A stretch of 64,000 nucleotides of DNA from a virus. A program made the position numbers and the translations under genes. Below the pieces are notes generated by a model that did not search any database, was not told the DNA's origin, and saw only the letters and a program-made list of their open reading frames with translations. Location: positions 21,487 through 85,486 of the IMG/VR virus record IMGVR_UViG_3300032224_000679, one strand, 5' to 3'. This document shows, one piece after another, positions 46,155 through 55,747 of the stretch (position 1 is its first letter; every line of letters starts with the position of its first letter).

Positions 46155-47558
46155 ATGCTAGAAATTGAAAAAATTGCCGAAAACTTGTTTGATAAAATCC
46201 GTAGCCGATTTGAAGGTGTAAGCATTGGCGACGAGCATGCCAAAGCAACACTAGATCCCACTAAAGCAAGATTCTTTAACTTTGACTACACACAAGAAGG
46301 CGAAAACTACGGCAACATTACTATCAGTCTAGTAGATGACAACAATTTAAAAGTCTATTTCGACAAAGATCTTGACGAAGAAATGGGCGACACACAAAAG
46401 AAAAACTGGTACAAATTTTTAAAAGGACTGCGTTTATTTGCTAAACGTAACCTACTAACATTTGACATTAGAGATATTGCTAAGAGTGGATTGAATCTTA
46501 GAGATTTAAAACACGCAAACAAAAATGCAGACATCACTGATATTGAAGATATTCAAATGACTGAAAGCAAGATGTATGGCACTAGCCGTAGTAGCTATCA
46601 GAAAATGGAAAGTGTACGAATCATAGCAAGACACAGCAAGCAAGTGGACGAAAATCAGCGAGGTGCAAGAGCCAGACACATACAGGCGATCTACATCGAG
46701 AACCACGACGGCGAGCGTTTCAAGTTACCTGAAGGTACTACACTAAACGGTGCAAGAGTCTATGCTAGACATGTTAAAAATGGCGGACAAATCAATGACG
46801 ACTTTGGACGACACATTGGTACAATGATTAAAGAAATGAACAGTTTAAAACTATTTGCCCGTAACATGCGTGGTAGACAGTTTGAAGATGTTGAAACAGA
46901 TTTAATGGTAGAGACTGCTATCGACCATTACGGCAAATTACATAGAGACTTGTTTACACTACGTGGACAACGTGGATATGAATCATATCGTGCATTGTGG
47001 CAACCCGAAGCACTGACTGAAGATGAATTTGACATCAATGCACTTAGAGAACGATTTGTTAAACGTGTGTTTGATGATAGATTAATGGATGCACTACCAA
47101 TTGTGCAACGTGCATATCAAGAAAAGAAAAATAAAGTAGGCGAAGAATTTGAATCTTGGGCCAACGGCATACTAGAAGACCTTGACAACGATGACGAAGA
47201 AAATGATTTGGACGTCAATGTAAAAAGTCCGTTTGCTAATAGTAAGGACAGTGGCGCTAATGATTTGGACGGTGGAGAAGTAGATAAAGGCATGGAAGCA
47301 TTTCTACAAAATCACGGATTTATGTTCAAAATTTTGGACGGAAAATTTTGGCTTGACAGCAAAGAAGAAGTTGAACGTGCCAAAGATGTTATAGCCGCAC
47401 ACGATCCTAAAATGAAATTCCCACCTATGGGCGTATATGATTACCAATATGGTATCTATGGCGCCAGCACAAACGATAGAGAGTTTCCAGACCACGGTGT
47501 TATGGAACAAATGGAAGACCTAGGACTTCTAAAACGATTATCTGGTATTACCAAATAA
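46155..47558 (+). CDS. Unknown conserved phage protein (467 aa)
   Basis: The N-terminal domain (ARFFNFDYTQEGENYGNITI, LKVYFDKDLDEEMGDTQKK) and a helical body (KFLKGLRLFAKRNLLTFDI, LRDLKHANKNADITDIEDIQ, MIKEMNSLKLFARNMRG) are recalled from structural-type proteins of unknown function in large T4-like phages. An acidic linker near 350-365 precedes a C-terminal domain ending GLLKRLSGITK, which echoes the L-RLAG motif of the 962-residue protein. IAE at residues 7-9 could be a prohead-protease site, but this is weak. Confidence 0.7.
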   Translation: MLEIEKIAENLFDKIRSRFEGVSIGDEHAKATLDPTKARFFNFDYTQEGENYGNITISLVDDNNLKVYFDKDLDEEMGDTQKKNWYKFLKGLRLFAKRNLLTFDIRDIAKSGLNLRDLKHANKNADITDIEDIQMTESKMYGTSRSSYQKMESVRIIARHSKQVDENQRGARARHIQAIYIENHDGERFKLPEGTTLNGARVYARHVKNGGQINDDFGRHIGTMIKEMNSLKLFARNMRGRQFEDVETDLMVETAIDHYGKLHRDLFTLRGQRGYESYRALWQPEALTEDEFDINALRERFVKRVFDDRLMDALPIVQRAYQEKKNKVGEEFESWANGILEDLDNDDEENDLDVNVKSPFANSKDSGANDLDGGEVDKGMEAFLQNHGFMFKILDGKFWLDSKEEVERAKDVIAAHDPKMKFPPMGVYDYQYGIYGASTNDREFPDHGVMEQMEDLGLLKRLSGITK

Positions 47559-47630
47559 TTTGATTCTTAGAATTACACCTGCTATACTACGTGGGTGCTA
47601 AACAAAAATTTAAGTTTTTTTCTTTATAGA

Positions 47631-47637
47631 CTAAATA
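47631..47637 (+). promoter_or_regulatory. Late-promoter-like CTAAATA upstream of gp32
   Basis: CTAAATA about 80 bases before the gp32 start. A TATAAT at 47662-47667 is also present without a good -35, so gp32 may have both a late and an early/middle start. No other element is evident in the 158-base gap. Confidence 0.3.
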
Positions 47638-47715
47638 CTACTGTTAGATTATGCAACGGTGTATAATTTATCTAGGCACAACAAAGACCATCTTAAATCA
47701 TATAGGAGAAACATT

Positions 47716-48711
47716 ATGGCAACATCATTAGCAGACATTCGTGCAAAACTACAAGCACAAGAAGGCCGACAAGGCGGAAATCAAACAGGCGGAGACAATG
47801 GCATTTATGCCCATTGGAATATCCCAGAAGGTACTACAGCTCGTGTACGTTTCCTTCCAGACGCAAACACTAAAAACACTTTTTTCTGGGTCGAACGACT
47901 TATGATCAAATTGCCTTTCGCAGGCATTAAAGGTCAACCAGAAAGCAAACCCACTTTTGTACAAGTACCTTGTGTTGAAATGTGGCAAGAGTCTTGCCCA
48001 ATTCTGGCAGAAGTTCGTACATGGTTTAAAGATCCAGCATTGGAAGAAATGGGTCGTAAATACTGGAAGAAAAAATCATATTTGTTCCAAGGCTTTGTGC
48101 GTGACAATCCTTTGAGCGATGACAAAACTCCAGAGAATCCAATTCGTCGTTTTATTATCAGTCCACAAATTTTTAACTTGGTTAAGAATGCGCTGATGGA
48201 TCCAGAATTGGAAAACTTGCCTGTAGACTACGAAGGTGGTTTGGACTTTACTATTAAGAAAACTAGTAAAGGTGGCTATGCTGACTACAGCACCAGCACA
48301 TGGGCACGTAAAGAATCTGCATTAACTACAGCAGAACTTGAAGCAGTTGAAAAATACGGCTTGTATAACTTGGCAGACTTTTTGCCTAAGAAGCCCAGCG
48401 AAGCTGAATTGAAAATCATCAAAGAAATGTTTGAAGCGTCAGTTGACGGTGAAGCATATGACATGGAACGTTGGGGTCAGTACTACAAACCAGCTGGTAT
48501 GGCAGCACCTGCCGCATCAGAAAACACTGCTAAGGCAGCACCCGCTCCTGCCCCAGTAGCTAAGGCAGCACCCGCTCCAGTAGCGGCAGACGCAGACGAT
48601 GCTCCTTTCGAAACAGACGAGCCAGAAGTAACTGCACCAGTTGCAGCCGCTAAACCTTCTAGCCAACGTGCTGAAGATATTTTAGCAATGATTCGTAACC
48701 GTCAGAAGTAA
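47716..48711 (+). CDS. 32: Single-stranded DNA-binding protein gp32 (331 aa)
   Basis: Start ATG 47716 follows AGGAGA; a frame start at 47659 lacks one. N-terminal LAST-like basic segment (SLADIRAKLQAQEGRQGG), then the OB core (GTTARVRFLPDANTKNTFFW) and a zinc-site pair VPCVEMWQESCPI near residues 88-100, as in T4-type gp32. The C-terminus is an Ala/Pro linker with acidic patches (ADADDAPFETDEPEV) ending in RAEDILAMIRNRQK, the protein-interaction tail. gp32 coats ssDNA in replication and recombination and works with UvsX/UvsY, encoded downstream. Confidence 0.92.
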   Translation: MATSLADIRAKLQAQEGRQGGNQTGGDNGIYAHWNIPEGTTARVRFLPDANTKNTFFWVERLMIKLPFAGIKGQPESKPTFVQVPCVEMWQESCPILAEVRTWFKDPALEEMGRKYWKKKSYLFQGFVRDNPLSDDKTPENPIRRFIISPQIFNLVKNALMDPELENLPVDYEGGLDFTIKKTSKGGYADYSTSTWARKESALTTAELEAVEKYGLYNLADFLPKKPSEAELKIIKEMFEASVDGEAYDMERWGQYYKPAGMAAPAASENTAKAAPAPAPVAKAAPAPVAADADDAPFETDEPEVTAPVAAAKPSSQRAEDILAMIRNRQK

Positions 48712-48733
48712 TTTAATTACTTGCTTGTGTCAT

Positions 48734-48758
48734 GTAGGGGAGACGGTCCCCTACTTTT
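48734..48758 (+). terminator. Intrinsic terminator after gp32
   Basis: GTAGGGGA-GACGG-TCCCCTAC, an 8-bp stem with a 5-base loop, followed by TTTT. It sits between gp32 and the gene at 48764, separating gp32 expression from the downstream operon. Confidence 0.85.
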
Positions 48759-48763
48759 ACATC

Positions 48764-49378
48764 ATGCTTTCATATTTAGATCCTATTATATTTCCCGATC
48801 AATGTGTAGTCTATGAGATTGACATTAATCGATATGTGTATCCTATTTTTAAAAATGGATCATCCAGTCTTGCGGCTAAAGGCTATAGACAGTTAAGTCA
48901 CGAAGAAATAAGAAAACTTTCAACAATTGAAGTGTATATTAGAGATCCTTACGATCGTTATGTGTCGGGAGTACAAACATATCTCAATCATCTAGGTCCG
49001 GAATACGATCGTGCCACAGTATTAAAAATGATTAGTGAGTTCCTATTTCTTAATAGGCACTTTGCATTACAGTTTCATTGGTTAGCAAATCTTGCAAGAT
49101 TCACTGATGCTTGGCTACGTTTTAGGCCAATGGAAGAATTACAAACAGCCACAGAACATACATTTAATATCATTTCACGCGATCCCGCGTTAACCGAATA
49201 CTTTAAAGACAACGATAAACTACACTACTACCTAGAGTTAGACAAAATATTGTTTGAATGGTACATGGGAGAATGTGTAAGTTTCCCATCAATAGTAGCC
49301 CGAGTACGTGGACACCATTATGATCTTTATAAAGAAGTTATTGAAAGAAACATACGACTATGTACTGTCCTAGGCTAG
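48764..49378 (+). CDS. Sulfotransferase-like protein (204 aa)
   Basis: YVYPIFKNGSSSLAAKG holds the 5'-phosphosulfate loop (K-x-G-S-S-S), and EVYIRDPYDRYVSGVQTYL the 3'-phosphate loop (R-DP-R-SG). This matches the sulfotransferase family using PAPS. Phage members are widespread, with unknown targets, often glycans. Start ATG 48764 lies after the terminator; an earlier frame start at 48725 would run through the hairpin. It overlaps the next gene by 19 bases. Confidence 0.75.
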   Translation: MLSYLDPIIFPDQCVVYEIDINRYVYPIFKNGSSSLAAKGYRQLSHEEIRKLSTIEVYIRDPYDRYVSGVQTYLNHLGPEYDRATVLKMISEFLFLNRHFALQFHWLANLARFTDAWLRFRPMEELQTATEHTFNIISRDPALTEYFKDNDKLHYYLELDKILFEWYMGECVSFPSIVARVRGHHYDLYKEVIERNIRLCTVLG

Positions 49379-50307
49379 ATCATTTTGTAAGATTTAATCC
49401 TAATGGCACAGTAAGTCGTTGTGGACACATGGCCTCCGCACCCGAATTCGCTAGCCTTGAAGAAATGGACTCTAGTCTATGGTTACGCAACGCAAAACTA
49501 AGTTTCAATAAAGGCATATGGCCCAAAGAATGTGTTCGTTGTAATCAAACAGAACAGACTAATGGTTCTAGCATTAGACTCAATGCCATTGAGTTTGATA
49601 AAATACAAAATAAAAAAGATTACTTAACAGTGGGCGGTGTATTAGACAACGTTTGTAACAGTGCCTGCTTTTCTTGTAGTGAACAGTTAAGCACAAAGAT
49701 TGGTAGTTTAAAATCTAAATCTTACCCTATAATAGATAATTCCAATAAATTCTGGAAGCTACCATTGGATCGTGTGGTACATTTAGATATTAACGGAGGC
49801 GAGCCCAGTGCCAGCAAAAATTATCGTTACCTTTTACAAAACATTCCCCCTAATGTTAAATCTGTTAGGATCAACACTAACTGTTCATTGATCATAGATG
49901 AAATTAAAAATTTAGTTAGTGCGGGTATCAAAGTAACTGTAACTGTTAGTTTGGATGGGATTGAAGATGTACACGATTTTGTTCGCTGGCCAATTAAATG
50001 GGATAAATTTTACGAAAACTTGATGTATTATAAAAGTATGGATCACTTAGATTTGAATACTTGGACCACAGTCAGCGCATTAAACATTCATAATTTTACA
50101 GCCATTAGACAATTTGTTGCCAATAATCAACTTGCACATGATTATGCATTCTTGCATAGTCCTGAACCTATGAACGTTAAATACCAAAACAATTTGACGT
50201 TACCTTACAAAACAATGTTTCCAGGAATAGTTGCTGTAGATAAAAATAATCAAGAAGAACTAGATGCATTTATTAATGAACAGAAAAAACTTCGAGGAAT
50301 ACTATGA
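49360..50307 (+). CDS. Radical SAM twitch-type protein 1 (315 aa)
   Basis: The SAM [4Fe-4S] triad CNSACFSC lies near residues 98-105 and the SAM-binding GGEP in HLDINGGEPSASKNY. An N-terminal Cys-containing segment (MYCPRLDHFVRFNPNGTVSR, then KECVRCNQTEQ) is typical of phage 'twitch domain-containing radical SAM' proteins and may hold an auxiliary cluster. Reaction unknown. It starts a run of genes overlapping by four bases. Confidence 0.85.
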   Translation: MYCPRLDHFVRFNPNGTVSRCGHMASAPEFASLEEMDSSLWLRNAKLSFNKGIWPKECVRCNQTEQTNGSSIRLNAIEFDKIQNKKDYLTVGGVLDNVCNSACFSCSEQLSTKIGSLKSKSYPIIDNSNKFWKLPLDRVVHLDINGGEPSASKNYRYLLQNIPPNVKSVRINTNCSLIIDEIKNLVSAGIKVTVTVSLDGIEDVHDFVRWPIKWDKFYENLMYYKSMDHLDLNTWTTVSALNIHNFTAIRQFVANNQLAHDYAFLHSPEPMNVKYQNNLTLPYKTMFPGIVAVDKNNQEELDAFINEQKKLRGIL

Positions 50308-50777
50308 AATACTATGTTGAACTGCCCTGCGAAAATATTAAAGAAATATCTAATGAAATTTTTAGTTTCTTAAAAAACGAAACTGAGTTACTTTACACCA
50401 CTAAATTTGGTTGGCACTTTATTGATTGTAAAATTTTATTATCTTCTAGTCCCGCACTGGCATCATTTTTTAGAAACAATAAGTTGATTCCTAGACATGC
50501 CGCAATTACAATAATAGAAGATAATTCACATTTAGGAAAACACATAGACGAACTGCCTGTTATTGCTAAAATAAACTTCCCCGTGCTTAATGTACATGGG
50601 TGGGCCAATCGTTGGTATGTTGATGATGTATTGGTTGCAGAATTATTAGACATGCCCTGCCCCATAGTATTCAATTCTCAAATAATGCATAGTGTTGAAA
50701 AAACCACAGCCACTGAGCTGCCTAGAATTGTAGCAAGTTTTACTTTCCACAATGAACCATTGGAATTATTAAAATGA
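50304..50777 (+). CDS. Putative 2OG-Fe(II) oxygenase-like protein (157 aa)
   Basis: HxD in LGKHIDELPVIAKINFPVL, distal His in FNSQIMHSVEKTT, and a following Arg in LPRIVASFTF fit the double-stranded β-helix dioxygenase pattern. The domain is short and the family assignment is less secure than for the 45611 gene; an asparaginyl/aspartyl hydroxylase-like fold is possible. It is coupled by ATGA overlap to radical SAM genes on one side and an SDR on the other, suggesting a shared pathway. Confidence 0.6.
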   Translation: MKYYVELPCENIKEISNEIFSFLKNETELLYTTKFGWHFIDCKILLSSSPALASFFRNNKLIPRHAAITIIEDNSHLGKHIDELPVIAKINFPVLNVHGWANRWYVDDVLVAELLDMPCPIVFNSQIMHSVEKTTATELPRIVASFTFHNEPLELLK

Positions 50778-51325
50778 AAATAGCAATAACAGGACATAGT
50801 GCAGGTATAGGGCAAGCATTGGCAAAAGTTTATGAATCGCAGGGTCACGAAATACTTGGACTCAGTAGACGAAATGGTTACAACATACGTTCTATACCTA
50901 AGATTATTGACAAAGTAGAACCCTGTGACATGTTTATAAACAATGCACAAGTGGGTTTTGCACAAACAGAATTGTTGTATGGGATTTATAAAAAATGGCA
51001 AGGCATTGCTAATAAAAAAATTATCAATATAAGTTCAATGATGACTTTAGAGCCTATTAGTCCACTGCCTGGTATTGATATGATAGAGTACCATACTCAA
51101 AAACTAACGCTTGAAGAAGCACATCGTCAATTACTGCATCTACATAATATATGGCCTAAGTTATGTTTAGTTAAGCCTGGAGCAACAGCTACTCAACCTG
51201 GACAAACAAGTCCATACCCATACGCAGATGTTGATCATTGGGCACAAACGTTGGTGACTATTTTAGATTTAGCTGGTCAAGAATTAGAAGTGGGGGAAAT
51301 CTCCTTGGGTGTTAATTACAAATGA
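50774..51325 (+). CDS. Short-chain dehydrogenase/reductase (183 aa)
   Basis: The N-terminal nucleotide-binding TGHSAGIGQALA (TGxxxGxG) is followed by INNAQ, catalytic Ser in INISSMM and the YxxxK pair in EYHTQKLTLEEA, all in SDR order. It is shorter than classical SDRs (about 250 aa), with the C-terminal substrate region reduced. Substrate unknown. It is locked by four-base overlaps between an oxygenase-like gene and a radical SAM gene. Confidence 0.85.
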   Translation: MKIAITGHSAGIGQALAKVYESQGHEILGLSRRNGYNIRSIPKIIDKVEPCDMFINNAQVGFAQTELLYGIYKKWQGIANKKIINISSMMTLEPISPLPGIDMIEYHTQKLTLEEAHRQLLHLHNIWPKLCLVKPGATATQPGQTSPYPYADVDHWAQTLVTILDLAGQELEVGEISLGVNYK

Positions 51326-52470
51326 ACAGCAAAGAATACTTGACCAATCGTGCATTTTGTCCCATGCCATGGACTGGGTTAATGTATAACTTTGACGGAA
51401 ACGTTAAGAATTGCATACGCAGTGACGGCCCAATTGGCAATATTCATAACAATACAATTTCTGAAATACTGGCCAATGATGTTGCAGTTAAAACAAGTAT
51501 GCAAGCAGGGCAGAAATTTAATCGATGCAATCCTTGTTATGATTTGGAACATGAAAAGAATAATTTTAATATCATAAGTGATCGAGTTTTTTATCTTAAA
51601 GAATTAAAAAGTGTTGATCAAAATTTGTATAATACCACAGATTTTGAATTAAACACAATTGATGTACGATGGAGTAACCTGTGCAATTCTGCTTGTGTGT
51701 ATTGTAGTCCAACGTTTAGCAGTAAATGGGCTGGTGAGCTTAGTATTAAGATTTCTACTCCCAGTGAACAACAGTTGCTTGATTTTAAAAATTACATTTT
51801 TGATAATGTATCGAAACTCAAACATGTTTATTTGGCAGGAGGGGAACCTTTGCTGATGAAAGAAAATTTGGAACTGTTAACGTTATTGAAAGAAAAGAAT
51901 CCTGAAGTTAATTTAAGAATCAATACTAATTTAAGTAAAGTGGATACCAAAATATTTGATTTGATTTGTGAATTTAAAAATGTACATTGGACAGTGAGTT
52001 TAGAATCCATCGAAGAAGAATATAATTATATACGATATGGTAGCCATTGGGCAGACTTTCTAGACAACTTAAACATCATCAAAGAATTGGATCACAAAAT
52101 ATCATTTAATATGTTGCACTTTTTGTTAAACTACAAGTCCCTATTCAAATGTGTTGATTTTTTGCAAGCACTGGGATTTCATAACAATAGTTTTGTAATT
52201 GGTGCGCTGTTGGAACCTGAGTATCTAAATATTAGACATTTGCCCAACGACGTGTTACAATCAGTGAAAACAATACTCGAAGAGAAAATTAATGAACAGC
52301 CAGGATTTTTACTTGAAAACGGTTACAGGAATATGTTGCAATACATAAACAATCCAATTCACAAAGACTTGGCAAATTCATTTGAACAAATAAAAATTAT
52401 GGACGCAAGACGTAATTTAGATAGTAAGAAAATTTTTAAAGATTTATATAAGGAAAATAATCATGGCTAA
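51322..52470 (+). CDS. Radical SAM twitch-type protein 2 (382 aa)
   Basis: CNSACVYC near residues 121-128 is the SAM cluster motif, and LAGGEPLLMKEN the SAM-binding GGEP. The N-terminal FCPMPWTGLMYNFDGNVKNC with FNRCNPCYDLE forms a second Cys set, as in SPASM/twitch proteins that modify peptides. About 30% by-eye resemblance to the proteins at 49360 and 55731 suggests paralogy. The stop overlaps uvsX by eight bases. Confidence 0.87.
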   Translation: MNSKEYLTNRAFCPMPWTGLMYNFDGNVKNCIRSDGPIGNIHNNTISEILANDVAVKTSMQAGQKFNRCNPCYDLEHEKNNFNIISDRVFYLKELKSVDQNLYNTTDFELNTIDVRWSNLCNSACVYCSPTFSSKWAGELSIKISTPSEQQLLDFKNYIFDNVSKLKHVYLAGGEPLLMKENLELLTLLKEKNPEVNLRINTNLSKVDTKIFDLICEFKNVHWTVSLESIEEEYNYIRYGSHWADFLDNLNIIKELDHKISFNMLHFLLNYKSLFKCVDFLQALGFHNNSFVIGALLEPEYLNIRHLPNDVLQSVKTILEEKINEQPGFLLENGYRNMLQYINNPIHKDLANSFEQIKIMDARRNLDSKKIFKDLYKENNHG

Positions 52471-53539
52471 ACCATTTGACGTAAGCAAATTTCGCAAAAG
52501 CATTACTAAAGCAATCGACGGCATCAGCGTTGGGTTTAACGATCCCACAGACTGGATCTCAACTAACAACTACGCACTGAACTATTTGATCTCGGGTGAC
52601 TTTAACCGAGGTATTCCGATGGGCAAGGTAACTGTATTTGCAGGTGAATCCGGTGCAGGCAAATCATTTATTTGTTCAGGTAACTTAGTTAGGAACGCAC
52701 AAGAGCAAGGTATTTTTCCTATTCTAATTGATACTGAAAATGCTCTTGATGAAAAGTGGCTACATGCTCTGGGCGTAGATACCAGTGAAGACAAGTTATT
52801 AAAACTTAACATGGCCATGATTGATGACGTGGCTAAAATGATTAGTGAGTTTGTCAAAGAATACAAAACACTACCAGTAGAAGGTCGCCCTAAAGTATTG
52901 TTTGTTTTAGACTCATTGGGTATGTTATTGACCCCAACAGACGTTAATCAGTTTACAGCAGGTGACTTAAAAGGTGACATGGGTCGCAAACCTAAGGCAT
53001 TGACTGCATTAGTCCGTAACTGTGTTAATATGTTTGGCGACTTAAACTTGGGCTTAGTTGCTACTAACCATACCTATGCAAGTCAGGATATGTTTGATCC
53101 CGATGATAAAATTAGCGGTGGACAAGGCTTTATCTACGCTAGTTCTATTGTTGTTGCTATGCGTAAGTTGAAGTTGAAAGAAGACGAAGATGGCAACAAG
53201 GTATCAGAAGTTAAAGGTATTCGTGCCGCTTGTAAGATTATGAAAACTCGCTACGCTAAACCTTTTGAAAGTGTACAAGTTAAGATCCCATACGAAACTG
53301 GTATGAACCCATACAGCGGATTGGTTGATTTAATTGAAGGTAAAGAACTTCTGAAGAAGGAAGGCAACAGTTTGCTATATACTACTGCTGATGGCGAAGT
53401 TATTAAAAAATTCCGCAAAGGCTGGGAACGAAATGATGATGGTTGTTTAGATACTGTAATGAAGGATATCACTGACAATCCTCATAAGTTTGATAAAACA
53501 GCAACAACACCTGTTACCGATGAATCAATTGAAACTTAA
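52463..53539 (+). CDS. uvsX: UvsX RecA-like recombinase (358 aa)
   Basis: Walker A GESGAGKSF near residue 62, DTENALDEKW, Walker B VLFVLDSLGML near 146, DNA-loop region LKGDMGRKPKALTALVRNC, and ATNHTYASQDMFDPDDKISG are typical of T4 UvsX. The protein pairs homologous DNA and starts recombination-dependent replication with gp32 and UvsY. Embedding in an operon of modification enzymes by overlapping frames is unusual for uvsX. Confidence 0.95.
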   Translation: MAKPFDVSKFRKSITKAIDGISVGFNDPTDWISTNNYALNYLISGDFNRGIPMGKVTVFAGESGAGKSFICSGNLVRNAQEQGIFPILIDTENALDEKWLHALGVDTSEDKLLKLNMAMIDDVAKMISEFVKEYKTLPVEGRPKVLFVLDSLGMLLTPTDVNQFTAGDLKGDMGRKPKALTALVRNCVNMFGDLNLGLVATNHTYASQDMFDPDDKISGGQGFIYASSIVVAMRKLKLKEDEDGNKVSEVKGIRAACKIMKTRYAKPFESVQVKIPYETGMNPYSGLVDLIEGKELLKKEGNSLLYTTADGEVIKKFRKGWERNDDGCLDTVMKDITDNPHKFDKTATTPVTDESIET

Positions 53540-54044
53540 TTTTTCTGCTACTAAATGTAAAAGTTGGCCCAAGCTCAGATTCTACATAGATGGTGATTTA
53601 TATGAAGATTATCATTTTGAATCTGAGTCTGCCACTATTACCCTGCCCATTGACTTATTGCCAGGAGAACACGAGCTGTCAATAGAACTTTACGGCAAGA
53701 CTATGGAGAACACAGTAGTCGACGGGGATAAAATAGTAGAAGATCAATTAGTGACCATAGAGTCTATGTCCATAGACGATGTTGAATTATTGCCTATGTT
53801 TATATACCATGGGCGAGTTGACGGAGCAGAACACACACCACAAATGGTATGGGGAATAAATGGCTTTTGGCGTTGGCGGTTCGGTGCTCCAATAATTGAT
53901 TGGGTATTAGACTATAAAAATTCTTATATTGACGAATCATTGAATTCGCAAATTATCATTTCTACTTTTTCAGCTAAGAAGAAAAATAAACTTTTGGATC
54001 TATTAGATTCCATGGAGGCAGCATTAGAAAATGTCCGTGTTTAA
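53520..54044 (+). CDS. Carbohydrate-binding-module-like protein (174 aa)
   Basis: A β-sandwich-like protein: KLRFYIDGDLYEDYHFES, LLPGEHELSIELYGKT, VTIESMSIDDVELLPMFIYH, and a Trp-rich strand GINGFWRWRFGAPIIDWVLDY. The pattern 'v.ie.i.iDd..l' followed by 'G.nG.w.w.f..Pi..W' recalls phage proteins annotated as carbohydrate-binding modules (from memory). No enzyme residues are seen. ATG 53520 (inside the uvsX end) is preferred to a TTG at 53490. Confidence 0.65.
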   Translation: MNQLKLNFSATKCKSWPKLRFYIDGDLYEDYHFESESATITLPIDLLPGEHELSIELYGKTMENTVVDGDKIVEDQLVTIESMSIDDVELLPMFIYHGRVDGAEHTPQMVWGINGFWRWRFGAPIIDWVLDYKNSYIDESLNSQIIISTFSAKKKNKLLDLLDSMEAALENVRV

Positions 54045-55527
54045 AAAAGCAGTCGCAATAGCATCTGGTCAAATTGAAAAGAATAGGCCTCCTCCAGGTC
54101 TAGGCTTTCTAGCGGGTGTATGCGAACACAATCAAGTTGACTACGATGTTTACGACTTGAATGTTTATATACTGGACATGGTAGGTGAAAAAGATTGGTT
54201 AGAATTATATGACTATACGTCTGTTTATTCAGACGAAAATTTTAATCCAGTACTAGATGAAAAAATAAACACAGTACTTGAAAGTTTTGTGGATCTAGTA
54301 ATTGAATCCTCGCCAGATATTATCTTAATAACAACATTGACGTATTGGGAAAACTACTGGTGTCAACGTCTACTAGAAAAAATTAAACAAAAAAATATTC
54401 AAGCAGTTACTATGGTGGGTGGCCCTGGTGTGTCAGCACAAGATCACAATCAGAACAGCTTTGGTAAACAAATGTGCAATAAAGGCATATTAGATTACTA
54501 TGTCTTAGGAGAAGGCGATATAGTACTGGACCAATTCTTTAAAGGACATAAAGAGCTAGGAGTCAATTCATCCAAGGATCTAGTAGAAACATGGGCAATA
54601 CAAATAGATGATTTAGATTCTATACCAGTGTCCTCTTACAAAAAAATTGATATTAATCGATATCAAACATATCAAGGCAGCGGGGAAATATCTGTTACTA
54701 CCAGTCGTGGCTGTGTTAGGAGATGCACATTCTGTGATGTGGGCAATACTTGGAAAAAATTTAAATTTAGATCAGCAACAAATGTAGCCGAAGAAATTAG
54801 ACAACATTATCTTGCAACTGGATGTACAAAGTTTTTCTTTACTGACAGTTTGATTAACGGTCCTTTGAAAAATTTTATTAACTTAATGGAAGAACTGGTT
54901 AAGTTACAGGAAGTGTATCCAGATCTAAAACAAATGTCATTTTCGGCACAGTTCATTATCCGTCCAAAATCTCATCACACTGAATACATGTATCAGTTAA
55001 TGCAAAAAGTTAATTTTCAAAACATACAAGTCGGTGTAGAAACAGGCAGTGATAGAGTTCGCCATCATATGAAAAAAGGCTTTACTAACGAAGATTTAGA
55101 TTATCACATGGAGATGTGTAACAAGTACAAGTTAGGAAATACTTTGTTGTTTTTAGTAGGGTATCCCACAGAAACATTAGAAGATTTTGAAGATACATTA
55201 AATATGCTGAAGCGATATCAAAAGTATTTGATGAACGGTGTACTAATAGATGCAAATGAATCGATACCTTTAATATTATTAAAAGACACACCATTACACG
55301 AAATGGCACCAGATCTAGGAATTGAACTGGACAATAAGTATGCCAACATTCGTTGGATTTCTAAGAAAAATCCAGAATTAACAATTAAAGAAAGATTTCG
55401 TAGATATATCATGATGCAAAGACTAATGATAAATCTTGGATATCCTCGCCCAGCTACTACGGCTGTGCAATTAAGTCAATATATTGAAAAAATTAAATCA
55501 CTAGGGAGTAATACACATGTCGATTGA
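54031..55527 (+). CDS. B12-binding-domain radical SAM enzyme (498 aa)
   Basis: The N-terminal Rossmann-like region (PPPGLGFLAGVCEHNQVDYD, PDIILITTLTYWENYW, AVTMVGGPGVSAQDHN, VLGEGDIVLDQF) has the order of cobalamin-binding domains, though the DxHxxG signature is not obvious. Radical SAM core: TTSRGCVRRCTFCDVG near residue 230 (CxxxCxxC), VGVETGSDRVRHHMKKG and FLVGYPTETLEDF. The family includes methyltransferases and MiaB/elongator-like enzymes. Substrate unknown. Overlaps the preceding gene by 14 bases and the next by 11. Confidence 0.85.
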   Translation: MSVFKKAVAIASGQIEKNRPPPGLGFLAGVCEHNQVDYDVYDLNVYILDMVGEKDWLELYDYTSVYSDENFNPVLDEKINTVLESFVDLVIESSPDIILITTLTYWENYWCQRLLEKIKQKNIQAVTMVGGPGVSAQDHNQNSFGKQMCNKGILDYYVLGEGDIVLDQFFKGHKELGVNSSKDLVETWAIQIDDLDSIPVSSYKKIDINRYQTYQGSGEISVTTSRGCVRRCTFCDVGNTWKKFKFRSATNVAEEIRQHYLATGCTKFFFTDSLINGPLKNFINLMEELVKLQEVYPDLKQMSFSAQFIIRPKSHHTEYMYQLMQKVNFQNIQVGVETGSDRVRHHMKKGFTNEDLDYHMEMCNKYKLGNTLLFLVGYPTETLEDFEDTLNMLKRYQKYLMNGVLIDANESIPLILLKDTPLHEMAPDLGIELDNKYANIRWISKKNPELTIKERFRRYIMMQRLMINLGYPRPATTAVQLSQYIEKIKSLGSNTHVD

Positions 55528-55747
55528 CGTTGAAGTTTTAAGCGAAACTTATCAAACACTAAAACAATACATACCGCAAAAGGATAGGCAAGAGGCAAGT
55601 GACAACTTGATGAGTATTCTTGTTGACGTATTGGGAGACCGAGAATTAAAAGAATTTGGCGGAACAGATGCATACACTAAACGTAGTTTAGAAGAATATG
55701 CAGGAGACATGGAAGATAGCTTCGAAGAAGATGACTACGAAGAATAA
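55517..55747 (+). CDS. Small acidic phage protein (76 aa)
   Basis: SETYQTLKQYIPQKDRQEAS, DNLMSILVDVLGDRELKEFG, then a very acidic end (EEYAGDMEDSFEEDDYEE). The layout is recalled from small conserved proteins near uvsX/helicase genes in T4-like marine phages; function unknown. Overlaps both neighbours. Confidence 0.75.
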   Translation: MSIDVEVLSETYQTLKQYIPQKDRQEASDNLMSILVDVLGDRELKEFGGTDAYTKRSLEEYAGDMEDSFEEDDYEE